In this document: positions 12,001 through 24,170 of the stretch, piece by piece
Layout: every line of letters begins with the position of its first letter
How positions within the stretch are numbered: position 1 is the stretch's first letter
From: Heliocidaris erythrogramma
Taxonomy: Eukaryota; Echinodermata; Echinoidea; Camarodonta; Echinometridae
Direction of reading: 5' to 3'
NCBI GenBank assembly: GCA_025617745.1
Contig: CM046856.1
Location: 42,585,049 to 42,649,048 of the forward strand
Length of the DNA stretch: 64,000 bases
Program-made: the position numbers and the translations under genes
The notes under the pieces: generated by a model
Database searches by the model: none
The model's input: the letters and a program-made list of their open reading frames with translations, nothing else
Told to the model about the DNA's origin: nothing

Positions 12001-13300
12001 CTGAAGAAAATTGTCAACTGCTTGTGCCTTTTCTGCGAGCTCTTTTCTATACTTAAAATGAATATAAAGTCAGTGAGTGATAAACAATTATTTTGTTGAT
12101 GATTTTATATTTCCCCATTTTGTCCAAACATGCATAATGTAGTTTTACGGCACACATACATATACCTGTGTATATTCCTGTGCAAATGGTATAGTTAGCT
12201 GCAGTGCAAATCATATTTTATATTGACAGTCTATTATTTTGAAACGACAACACTAATCCTGGGTGCTTTATTCCATCATTATTGAGACCTTCATAGGGCC
12301 TTGATTTGCACGATACGCAAAAACATCACAGAATGCACCATTCATATTTGTTAGAGCTAAATCGTTAATTTTTTTGTAAAATATGTGTTTGTTGAGAGAT
12401 TTGTATTGTTTATCAAGTACCATGTGTTCATTTTACCAGTCCTTGCTAGGTGGTTATATCCTTGGACTAGGTGTTTTACGCAGTGGAAATGGTATTTGAT
12501 TTTTCTTTTTAAAACATGTATGGTAATCATTATTTTTGTAGTCTATATTATTGTGATCTTTCTTACTACAAGAATGGTTATGAGTATATGGCTTACTCAA
12601 ATATTGTCCGACTTCTATAAGCTCCTTAAAATTCATCTTGGGTTCTGGTATAGTGAACTTACATTTGGAGAGAATTCGCTTACTTTCAGTCTGAATTATT
12701 ATCAACCATGTCTTTAGATGGGTTGTTAGAATGAGTAGAATTTTAACAAAACTAACGAACCTGCTGAACATCAAAACATTCACTGAAAAGTAGAAATCAC
12801 ATAAATACATGTAAGACCATGTGTTATTGGTAGGGGCTGCTAGATCGATCTTATTTTCTTTGCTCACTACTCGACTGTTGTAATTGATAACCTACCAAAT
12901 TTTCAGGCAGATATATTGTAATTTTGAAGATTTAGTGTTTCTTTTGATTCGGGGAGTATTTATTGCCCGCCATTACCGGGAATTCGAAATTACTTTACAA
13001 TGTATACTAGCATTATTATACACAATATTTACATTCCCTTTTTTATTAAAGCAATGTATAAAAATGTACAGATATGTCATGTTGTGACAGTTACTTATTG
13101 AATGTTTGTAATATTGTACGTTTTGCTACTACTACTTAAAAGGTAATGTACAGTTTTGGTAAGCCCTCAAAAACTTTTCGTCAGATGTCTTAGATTTTTG
13201 TTCATAAAATAATAGCAAGATACTAGCAATACTAATACACTGAAGATTTTGCCTCCTAAAGTTTTATATTAAACAAATGAGAGGCAAAATATAATTTATA
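9001..13300 (+). other. Downstream of SWEET: probable 3' UTR and flank, no gene seen
   Basis: AT-rich sequence without a convincing exon, RNA gene or recognised transposon. The part after 9001 is presumably the SWEET 3' UTR, but several AATAAA-like words occur and none can be chosen as the polyadenylation signal. Open frames here (for example 12385-12717) are low-complexity and lack family resemblance. Confidence 0.4.
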
Positions 13301-13346
13301 TAGCGGGCCAGGCACGTAAACTCCCAACGACGGCAGCATGCACTAT

Positions 13347-13422
13347 ACACACACACACACACACCCACCCTCACACACACACACCCACACACACGCACAC
13401 ACACCCACACACACACACACAC
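13347..13422. repeat. (CA)n microsatellite, interrupted
   Basis: About 75 bp of CA/AC dinucleotides broken by CCC and CGC triplets. A smaller (CA)n run lies at 13619-13639, and between them is a GAGGAC/GTCCTC-rich stretch with short inverted repeats. Apparent cysteine/valine-rich proteins here are readings of the CA repeat. Confidence 0.9.
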
Positions 13423-14546
13423 AGGTTTACATGGCTTTACTTCCGAGGACAAGTATTGTTCCTCTATTGTTCCTCGTCCTCGGACAGTCGACGGAATAAA
13501 GCACAAATTCATTGTTCGACGTTCGAGGACTATTGTCCGGCTTCCGAGGACCATTGTTCTCATGATTTTTTTTTTGTTCTCTGTCCGAAAATGTCCTCGG
13601 ACATACTGCTAAACAGGCCCACACACACACACACACACAAGGGCAGACTGGGCATTGGTAAATGAGAGAGAGAAAGGAATGGTATTCAAAATATCTTTTT
13701 TGACTCTTAATCCATCCATTCATGGAAAATGGTATGCAATCTCGCACCTGTCATGCCTGTAACGTGTACCACCGATGTTTCAATAACAGAAGGAGCTGAA
13801 GGAGGTGGAGGGGGGGGGGGGCAGCAGAGATATTGGCAAAGAGAAGAGCAGGGGAGGAATGGGGGAATTGATTCATTATGACAATGATCATAAACAGATA
13901 CTCACACTTATCTCACACCCATTTCATTAACAGTATTACATGTACTAATCAAAGCTGCAAAAAGAAGGGGGGAGGGGGCGGGGATGGAGTGGATGATTGG
14001 GGTGGAGGTAGAAGTGTGGTGGTGCATCATGGATATTTACCCTGAAATTTGAATCAATACCAACAATCTCACAATCCTTGAATTTTTCCACATTTAATGC
14101 TACAATAATCAATACAATTAATGTTCGTTCATGCATAAATTTCTTATTCAATAATCAAAAAAAGATATTAAGAAACAAAAAGTTGTAATTGATCATGAAT
14201 ATCTCATATCACCCTTATTTTGTAAGCTACAAATAACTTACCTGTCCAAAATTGTAAGGAAAAATCCTGCACAGGCCAATTTTCATACCTCTAACTTAAG
14301 TGAGCACTGCTCATTGATGCATGAAATTTTTCAATTTTTTCATATCACATGAAAGGTGGGTCCTTTAGCTTTCCATACATATCAACATTTTCCCATAAAA
14401 TATATATGCTTAATTTGGCAACCATTTCAAAAGTGTAACGTTTTTTTTTTGAGCCACACGGTATATGTGTTATTTAAAAAAAAGAAGATATATGAGATGT
14501 ACATTTTCAATTAATTTGCTAACTATTGATTTATGTAATCAATTTT

Positions 14547-14680
14547 ACGGGGCTAACCTCGATTAGCATATGCTATTTGTTAGCTCCCTTTACCAAGACG
14601 TTATTGTGATTTTTACCAAGATGTATGTATCATTGTGATTTGGTAATAAACTCATTCATTCATTCATTCATTCATTCATG
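14547..14680 (+). mobile_element. LINE 3' end with (ATTC)n tail
   Basis: ACGGGGCTAACCTCGATTAG, then a GC-poor 3' UTR ending GGTAATAAACTCATTCATTC, with the tetranucleotide repeated about seven times. Short tandem 3' tails of this kind are usual for CR1/RTE-type LINEs. The 5' limit is unclear and no coding part is visible. Confidence 0.6.
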
Positions 14681-14699
14681 TAGTGGTCCACATCCATCA

Positions 14700-15700
14700 T
14701 CCATACTTAAACAAATGACAACTGAGTGTCCTGCAGAGAAGACAATCATTTACAATATTACTTCTTTTTTTCGGTAGCATCATGGGATTTTTTTTGCTCA
14801 AATATCATTTGTTCTTACTGTTTCCATAGGAACAGCCATTTTCAAACATGATCGATACCTTTTACAAGGTTCTCTCATTTGGGTTTTAATCAACTGAGAA
14901 ATTTTTGATACATCATTTTAGAATGTGACAATGTGGTTTTAATTTCTAAATCACGAATACATGACATTTTCTGAAATTCTAATGTTCTTGATCCGTTGCC
15001 ATGGTAATAGCCCTTATAGTCACGCCCACCTCTTAATTTGGGGCAAAAAGGCATATTTTGACGGTTAATGGTCCCATCTAACAGAAACACTTCATTTAAG
15101 ATTCTTCCTAAGGGGATGTGGACATTTCAGTTTTTGGCCCATAGACTATACTGATAATTCATGGGATAATTGCCTTAACACTCTAGATGTACATATGTTT
15201 TTCATTCAAAAAGTGCATCCGGTAAAAATACACCATTCCATTTGGGATAACATAAAATGAGTTATTTATCACCTCATCGGAAAATTGCTTTTCTGTATTG
15301 ATATGGCAATATACATGATATGTTTAATTAAGAAAAAGCGTTAAATGGACAAATTTACCTTGTGTAAAAAAAATATTGGTAGTTTTCACAATCTATTATT
15401 TTGAGTAAATCACAGTTATATGTTTCATTACGCCATACATGTGTGCGTAATATCAAACTTTCAAATGTATATTAATCAGGTTTATAACTTCAAACTCAAA
15501 ATGAATCTGACATCACTTGAAAAGTCTTTATCAGGAATTAGATATTAGATCAAAAAAGTAAATATCGTGATTTTTTACATTCTTTCAAATTTTGAGCCAA
15601 AAATGTGCTTAGCATACGCCCGTAACTTACTCCTCGGTATTTTTGCAAGAATTTATGCATGTATGCCTAGCATTACCCCAAAATGCCGTCCACAGTAAGA
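14700..15700. other. No gene recognised
   Basis: AT-rich sequence with only short open frames. No splice-bounded exon, tail or inverted repeat convincing enough to name. The nearest repeat begins at 15715. Confidence 0.4.
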
Positions 15701-15714
15701 CAGTTTTTTTTAAA

Positions 15715-15985
15715 TGGCGGATTTACGGGGGGGGGGCACTTCCGGCCGAGCCCCCTGCTTTTAGAATGAAAAGCTTTTTTTTTTCTGCTTGTCCCCCCCC
15801 CCCCCCCCACCCCTACTCAGCGAATTTTGGAGGTCTGGCGAAGAAAAAAATGTCGCCACCCCCACTGAGCGACTTTTCGAGAGCTGGCGAGACCCCCCAA
15901 AATAGGGGTCTAGCTTTTCTAACAGTTGACAAACCTGCATTTGTGTGCCCCCTCCCCCCTTATACAAAATCCTGGATCCGCCCCT
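15715..15985. repeat. GGCGGATCCAGG-family inverted-repeat element
   Basis: Starts GGCGGATTTACGGGGGG and ends CCTGGATCCGCCCCT, an inverted pair. The inside has CACTTCCGGCCGAGCCCCC, a long C run and GAGCGACTTTTCGAGAG. The same end motifs and inner words recur at 34609-34806, 36753-36841, 57606-57781 and 62762-62880. No coding potential. Confidence 0.7.
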
Positions 15986-16246
15986 CTTGGCTGGTCTACT
16001 ATTTGCATAATAAAACACCTAGGATTAGTTTCGATGATACTTTATCTCCTTTATTATCCATGTCTAAATAACATTTCGAGAGAACATATCAAAAGAGTAA
16101 TATATCAATTTCACCCATTAGCAGCTGATAATGGCTTTCGAGAGACTTGTTATCACTTGTGGGTAATACAATAACATCTCCCATGTAAGGCATTTGATTG
16201 CCACCAGCGTGACCAGTGTCTTCAGTGTCATAGCAAGTAGTCGAGT

Positions 16247-16754
16247 ATGATGAGTGCGATAACGAAATGGACACGCTTAATCGAAATCAATCTACAGTTG
16301 CTGGGCATCTTTTATCAAAAAGAGATTACGACCAAGGCCCGTTGCGACCTTTGCTTGCTATGGGACGTGCGTGGTGACTATGACTGCGACGACCCAACCA
16401 CGGTTGATGGTCCGTGGTCATCGATGGGCTGGGATGACGATGAATACGATGACAGCTTTCGCGGGTATGTCACAACGGACTACAGAGATGCCTGCGAAGA
16501 CAACGAGGAGGAAAACGGAGGATGCAATGTGTCGATATCCACTCCCGTTGGTCCCAACGGATTGTCTGGAGGACATTCTAAAATCGGTCGTCGATCTTCC
16601 GATCGGGAGTCTTCATGTATCAGTGACGAGGGAAGAACATGTAGTCGCCGCATTCGTCATCGGCGACAGACATCTTTCAAAACCGAATGTGGTGTTTGCA
16701 AGAGTTTATCATGGGATGGAGATGCCAGGCCTATTCAAACTACAAATGAATCAG
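16247..16754 (+). CDS. Exon 1: long hydrophilic N-terminal tail
   Basis: ATG at 16247 (second at 16250) follows an in-frame TAG at 16238-16240, fixing the start within this exon. It encodes 169 residues rich in Asp/Glu, then Arg/Ser. Donor CAG|GTAAGATA, leaving one base (G) that joins CT of exon 2 to give Ala. GC content is clearly above the flanks, supporting coding. Confidence 0.7.
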
Positions 16755-19700
16755 GTAAGATACAATTTAAATAATGTATTTTATGTAAATTCTGGAATTC
16801 CCTCCCTTTAAATATACGAGGTAGTAAAATTTATTGTACATTCAAACGTAAATTGAAAAAAAAAATCGCAAATTGCTTTTTTTTATTGAAATTGATGTAT
16901 CTGAGTTTTTTTTCTACACCTTTTATCTCCCCCTTTACTTCTATCTGGACTCCCCCTCCCCCCTCCTTACCCCCTTTTAGGCATGTTATGCATGATTGCC
17001 CACTTTTATTTTTATGTGTTGCATTATTTATAATTTTATTTTTGCCAGGGGCCCCATTGTTAAATGTCAAAAACTGCAACCGAAACTGCAACCGAAATTT
17101 AGTTCTGACCGTATTATCGAAAGTGACATAATCTGCGCCATATATTATCTTTGAAGTCGCGGAAGAAAAATGTACTTCACTGTCATGTCTTGCACAAGCA
17201 AGTTATTCCCTCAACTGAGAGAACTGCTTCGATGTTTGACTCGAAGAAACGTCTCATGTATTGAATTCGGAGCAACGACTGATATAAGAAAACTTAATTA
17301 AAGGCTATAAAATAATCACAGGTAAAAACTAGTACGTGTTGTATGATGAGGAAGTCAATTTAAAGGATGGTTAGAGAGTTAGGCCTATTTGGTGCAAACT
17401 GTAAATAAATGGTCAGGAAACAGACGAAAGTGCCCCCCCCCCCCCTCACAGATAAAATTGTGCCCCTATACGCCCATTTATTCATTCGAGGCATCTGCTT
17501 AGAGATAGAAGTCGGGAATAAGTTAGGGGGCCTTGGCGCCAATACGATTTTTTATTCAGATCATCCAATCATTGGTGTATAGAGGTGTCGTGGTCTTAGT
17601 GGATAAGTCACCCGACTGGAGATCACAAGGTACGGGGTTTAAATCCCAGCCCGGCACTTCACTTGCCATTCTCCACACAGATGTCAATGGCTACCTGATA
17701 TGCTTGAGCGCTAGTTACTTCGGCGACTCGGCTATATACGCCGAGGTAATAATGTCTAAGCGCCATGAGCGTCGAAGCGTGACGGATATGAACACTACTA
17801 TATTATCATCATTTAGGGATGGGGAGGAGGATAATCTGGAAAGATAAAATCACATTTAGAAAAATGCATTGAATAGGGTTGGCAATAGAGGGAGGAGTCA
17901 TGGCAGAATAAATGTAATTCTTTTCATGCCAGGTAAATATGCACAATATGATAGTTTACCATAATTCGCCAACATCACAAATAATAGATAATAGATGTAA
18001 GCACTCACACATTTAAGGTACACATTTTATATTCCTCATCTATCCTCTTCTTCACTCACCACCCCCCTCCCCCGCCCCCGCGATTTTATAAATCAAACAA
18101 TTTATAATACATGTTTCCTTTTTATTATTTCTCCTCCTATCCAACAAGGTTATTCTTAGTAAATGAAGAAGCTTAATGGGAGGATTTTTAATTTGTAAAC
18201 AAATTTTTAGGCTTTTACTCCCAGTGTTATAGATCGTATGCTCGATCTGTAATGAAAATCAGAAAAAATTGGAACCAGCGGGATTCGAACCTGTCATCTA
18301 CTGCTTGCCGGGCAGCGACTTAACCACCAGGTTATTCTGGTTCACGGCCAAGTCACGATGAACTTGTTCAACACGTCATTCAAAACTGGTCAAGAATACA
18401 TTGGTTGCTTTCCATGTGTCTGCATTGTTCATAATTGCCTATAACAATTAATTAATTATCATTAGGTTTCAAATTCTATTCATTTCAGCATCATTTTCAA
18501 AATGTAAAGACATCGATTAGTTTCTAAATAGAACGCATTCCATTTAAGTTTTAAATTTTATTGCTATTTTAGTTGCCATGATTACTAAGATAATGATATA
18601 AATTATGATATACACGCAAACTCAATTCCAATTGTTGTGAATGACTAGATAAACGAGACAAGAAAAAGAAGGAAAAAACCCCGCTGAGAGACACATTTAA
18701 AAAAAAAGAGGAAGTATCATAGGGCACCCCCAGATATCATAAAATATGACACACTCGGAGAGAATCACAGGTGTACGTTTGGTACGACACTGTGACCAAA
18801 CAGTGGAATATAAACACTGTCAGTGTTGAGAATGAAAACACACTCAGAGGCGTTGCTAGAACATTTGCAATGGAGGTGAGGTGTGTCAGACCAAATTTGC
18901 TGACAAGTTAGTCAAACAATTTCTAACAAATATAATTTTCATTTTAAAAAGGCCATCCAATCAATTTTTCCGATTTCCCGAAAAGGCTTAAATTTACACT
19001 GTCATATTTCACTTTCAGCTTTAATACATCAAAACGGGAAATCGAAAGTGACAATGTTTACACCTTACACTAATTACCATGCACCTACAGCTGACGGTCC
19101 AAAATACCGCTATCTCGGGGCCATCATCTCATTTATTGTCATGGCAGTCTTGACTCTGTCCACCTCAGCTATTGCTATGGTCTACATTGTAAGGTACTTC
19201 GGGAAGAGATACGAGATTATGCATCTCAGCTCGTTTTTCTCTTTTCTTGGAATCGTCAACTCCGTTCCCATCATATGCATCTATTCTCACATCGTGTACT
19301 TCCGTCATGGTAAGTGTCAGATTGATTGTTATATTAGCAGGACGCGAATAAAATGGCAAAAATATTATTTTTATATTGCACGGTTGTTCTGCTGCAATAT
19401 ATTCAACATATGACAGTAGCCAGCATTTTCATGTGAGGGGGCAGAATAGCCGAATGTGCAGACAAATTGAACAGGAACAACAAGCTTATATTAATAACAA
19501 AATTGTGATGGTTCTGACATTTTTAAATAAAAATGATTGAAATAATCTCCAAATATTCAGCATCCCTTAGGCTTCGCTATTAAGCCTTAGCTTGGATACA
19601 CAGTCATGTATACCTTCATCTTTTAGCCAATCAAACTGGGCCTCTTTATTAAAATACTTTACAAGAAAGATAGCGATAGGGGAGGGCGAGTCCCAAAAAT

Positions 19701-22700
19701 CTCTGTCGAGCAACCAACAACAAAAAATGAAAGAAAAAGAAGGAACAGAGGGAAACGAAAAACAATTTTCACGTTGTAGGGTATTTTTCACTCCAAAAAT
19801 ATCCAGAACACAATTCGTTGTTGCCAGAGGATACCTTCACCCTGGATTTGCCTCTACCGTCTTTGGTATTCATCTCTATAACCTATTTTGTTTCTCCTTT
19901 TGCACTTATTTGTATAGGCCCTGATGATAATCCAAAATAGAGGATTTTAATCCAATAGACTGATTTGATATTAGTAGCGGAATTGTACGGGCAAAATCCA
20001 TATGGTTGAATCTTTTGGCTAAGTATTTTACCCTAAGTATAAGACAGCTCCCTAGCAGACTTAAAGGGGAATTTACCTCAAAATATAAATGTGCTTATAT
20101 TCAAAATGTAATCTATTCCTTCTTGTTGCTCTACTTAATTTTGCAATAAAATAATACGAGATGGGTATAAATCAAGATTCTCTCAGCAAAATGTATTGTC
20201 CATTTTCGTGATATGTACATAAAGATATTTATAATCCGAATGAAAAATTGTCTTTCTCCCTGATACAAAATCCCATTTGAGATTTAAAATATTTAACAGA
20301 TATATACATATATTCTAAAAACGAAAATGTGTTTTATATTTCTTTGAAAATTACTATTTTATTAAATATAAATCTATTTTCGTGATACTATGACGTACGC
20401 GATGGAGCAAATTAATTCAAATTTATGGATGATAACTTTCCCGAGCCTCAATAGTGACAAACTATGCATTCACCAGCTTTGAGATAATGGACTTCAATAG
20501 TCAGAATGCGCGTTGTATAAATTATGTTCTGCTCTGCCAGGCAAGCCCAAGAAATCGATATCTATTTAGCAAAACCAGAGAATTTAAAAAGAAATCTATA
20601 AATTTCAAATTTTAGAATATGTATACACCTGTTATGTATATTCCATCATATATGGGTTTTTTTTGGCAATGTAGAGAAGCGATTTAGCTCTAGGATTAAA
20701 AATATCTTCTTGACCGGAACAGTTTCCAATGGTTCATGTACAACTCTCCATATCATCAAGAAAATGGCAGCCCCCATGTAAAGTGTTAGCAGATGATACC
20801 GTGTGCTATAATGTCTTGATTTAAACCCTTTTCTGATATTTTATTTCTAAAGTGACACAGGCCAATGATTACGAATATACTACACCTTTGGACAGACGTA
20901 CATTTATATTCTGGGGTTAATTCTCCTTTAAGCCAGTTACTTGATTGGCAGGTACATGGCTTTCATACATACGCGGAGCAGTTGATGATTAAGTGTATCT
21001 GTTAAATCCATATGGTTATTTTGCCCTAATGGGGTGTTGCAAGAAAGTTGCGATTGATTGCAAGTTGCAACTGATCGGTACTGACCAATCAAAATCATTG
21101 TTGCAAGCGCATCTTCTTGAATGGGCAGACGTAGAAAATCATAACGCCAATAAAAAAATTCTTTGACCTACATGCCATTTCTTGAATGACCATGATAAAA
21201 CCTGTCTCTTGATGTTATAAAAAGGTTGCAGGTATACAGGTCAAATCGAGGGTCAGGCGCAGGGCTGGCCAACAATACTCCATCAAGACTACGTCATGCG
21301 AAGACTCCAGTACCTTTCCAAGGAATCCACACGAAACGATGGTCGATCGTCGAGCGGCACCTCGTTCATCGTCATCGCCGCTCTCTGGAACACAGCCAAC
21401 GCTACCATGAAATTCTTTTTCATGGTCTACGTCAAACATTACGACTTCTGGATCTTCGAGACGGTGGTTTTGGCAGTTGGATTGTATGTGTTTGGAGCTT
21501 TCTGTGCCTTCCTGCGTCTGATGAGGAAGTCGTTCGAAAACGAAATGGAACTCGATCTCGTTTTCATAGTCAAGCATAAGAAACGGTGAGAACAAATGTG
21601 TGTATCTATGCGGCTTGTGATATGTTAGATTATACTTGAAAACAGGACTGCTGCAAATTCAAATGTCTTGTCCCATTGAGAAATTCATATTTCCACAACA
21701 AGAATAATAACAATTAGTCTGTCAAAATTAGAGAAAATGTGCTATTCGACACTACAATCAAGTGACAAAATTATCAATGTATTATCCTAAAGTAGCACAA
21801 GAAATATTATTGAGAAGATTTAAAGAGGAGAAGGCTAGTACAAGGTAATGCCCCCTGCCAGTTGCGGGGAAATGGGAGGGGGTAATTAACGAATATCTTG
21901 GGCTTACGCAAGGAAATTGTCGCTTTTCATGACCTTCAAAAGACCGTACCGGTCAGATCACCGACGCGGTCCTTACTTCAGCAAATAGGGACTTTTAGAA
22001 TTGCACGTCCACTTAGTCGACTGGTACGCAAGGACATCATTCTACGCCACTGCGCTTGCGCCACTCGCCCTCTCCCTGTCCTCCTCCCTGACTTGCAAAA
22101 TCGAGAACGTGTTCACTTCGTTTTTGCGGTGCTCCGAAATCTTCGACGAGGTTCACGTATATGACGTCATCAGAACAGCTCAACTATTATGCTCATCCGT
22201 TGAGTGTGTACTTCCGGTTGACGTCGACGGTACGTACACGTCGAGTGAAATCTAAAATGATCAGAACTGTAGTCAACATGGGCAGTCGACGACGTTGACA
22301 TGCGCGAATTAGTCGACTGGGACAAAGTACTAGTCCACTGCTTCTAAAAGTTCCTAATAACGCCTCGTGTGACTGTGAGCCGCACTTTAGACTAATATAG
22401 TATACTAGCAGAAGCAGCCCGTGGACATCCCCGGGCGCTAGCTGTATTGATTAATCACCGTACCGTATATTTGTCACAATAATCAAGTGAATAAAAAAAA
22501 AGGCGGGTAAAGTTATTTTTTACCAAGATGTATTTACAACATGTGAGTATGTGTTATTTATCCAAAGCTTGCATGAGTTCTGAAGAAAATACATTTTCAT
22601 CTTAATGAAGACTAAATGATATGGATATAATTATGTTTGAGTAGAATATCCATGCATAGACCTAGAGGGAGCGATTTGATCTTGCCATGTTTCTGTGGTT

Positions 22701-24134
22701 TAATACTCAAAGAAATTAAGGCCATGAAAACATAACGTGCATAATTAGCGGTACGTCCCTTGTAAAGGATGCCAAAAGGAGGAACAAAAACAGTTTATCG
22801 TCATTTTCTTTTCAGGGGGGGTATGGCCCCCTTATATGGGTATTGGGAGGACCGACGGATTGACTTTTTCCTACTACCCTCCCGTCACCCTCAGCGCGAG
22901 GGGAGACGGGAGTAATATCCTGTACGTATCCATATCATAGTGGAAATATTTTCGAAGGAAATTTGTGTTGGTTTGGTTGTGGGGGAGGGGCTCCTTCTTT
23001 ACACCGTGGCAACCGATATTCCTAAGTGAAGTGATCTCCTACACCTCCCCTCCCCCGAATGATGTCTACAGATCGGTTAAGTCTGTCATAAGGGAATGAA
23101 TAATATATTTGAGGCGATATACAACAACACGTTTCCAACGGTATGAAGGCCATTTTCCCCATTCAATTTAGTTGTTAATAATAGGAATGACTTATATGCG
23201 ACAGCCACCGAAGTGTGCGGTTACGTAAGCCCTAAACCCTAACCCTATATTCTTTTCATTTCGGGAGGCTATTGCAAAAGAAGTTTACCCTAGTATATGC
23301 TTCCATGATATAAGTAAAAAGTAGAAATAAATTAAATTGAAATAAAGAGTCCTAAAAAAAAGTGGCAGAAATCCCTTCTCTTTGTTTTTGTTTGTTTGTT
23401 TTTTTTTTTACATTTGACAGTTACATGTTCCTCCCCTTCACCCTGCCTCATCGAACATCAACCCTCACATAAAAGAAATTGTAGCACACAAAGAATTAAG
23501 TTCAACTAAGAAACATCCCCCCCCCCCAAAAAAAAAAAAAAAAAAAAAAAAAATGTTCAAAGTTCAATTTAGAAAGTGATGGCATGCTTACATAAATCAC
23601 AAATAAGAGGCAGACAAGTTTACGGGCACCTGAATCGATCCAAATCACTTGCTGAATTAAAAAGCAGATTGAAGTAGGGGCAGATTTTGATACCCTAAAC
23701 AGGGAAACCCGTCTGTTTAGTATAAACAGACTGAAATAGAAATACAACCGTACGGAATTCCAAACTAATCCATTCCACCCTGAAAAAACATAAAAACATT
23801 TGGTATACTATAAGATACCCTTTGGAACATTATGAGAACTTTGCAAACCTAATTTAAGCTAAAATGAAAACATCGAAGAGCGGTTGTCTCTACCAGAAAA
23901 CCAAAACTACTTGATTTGTCAAATAACTACCACAGTCACATTAAATTACTCAAAACCCTAACACGATATGTATCACTAGCTCATACTGAAACTAGATCCA
24001 GATAATCCCATATTACCTGGCAACGAACTTTCTGCATATTTCGATGTCTCAATCACAAACTCCCCAATAATGATTAGGCGTTACCGCCAGATTCCAAGAG
24101 CTGAACGTTTATGTACTCATTGTTCTACAAATGA

Positions 24135-24170
<36 letters not shown>

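Noticed and set aside
12385..12717. 110-codon hydrophobic open frame
   Set aside because: AT-rich, with an overlapping antisense frame of similar length and no splice or family support.
13264..13563. Cysteine/valine-rich peptide resembling a secreted toxin
   Set aside because: It is a reading of the (CA)n microsatellite.
16371..16811. 146-codon frame overlapping exon 1 of the membrane protein gene
   Set aside because: Runs through the donor into the LINE fragment; the other frame fits start, donor and phase.
21226..21579. Alternative frame of 117 codons over exon 3 of the membrane protein gene
   Set aside because: Out of phase with both neighbours and lacks hydrophobic segments; the other frame carries membrane helices and fits the splice phases.
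23230..23247. CCCTAAACCCTAACCCTA as interstitial telomere
   Set aside because: Only about three units; too short to mean more than chance.
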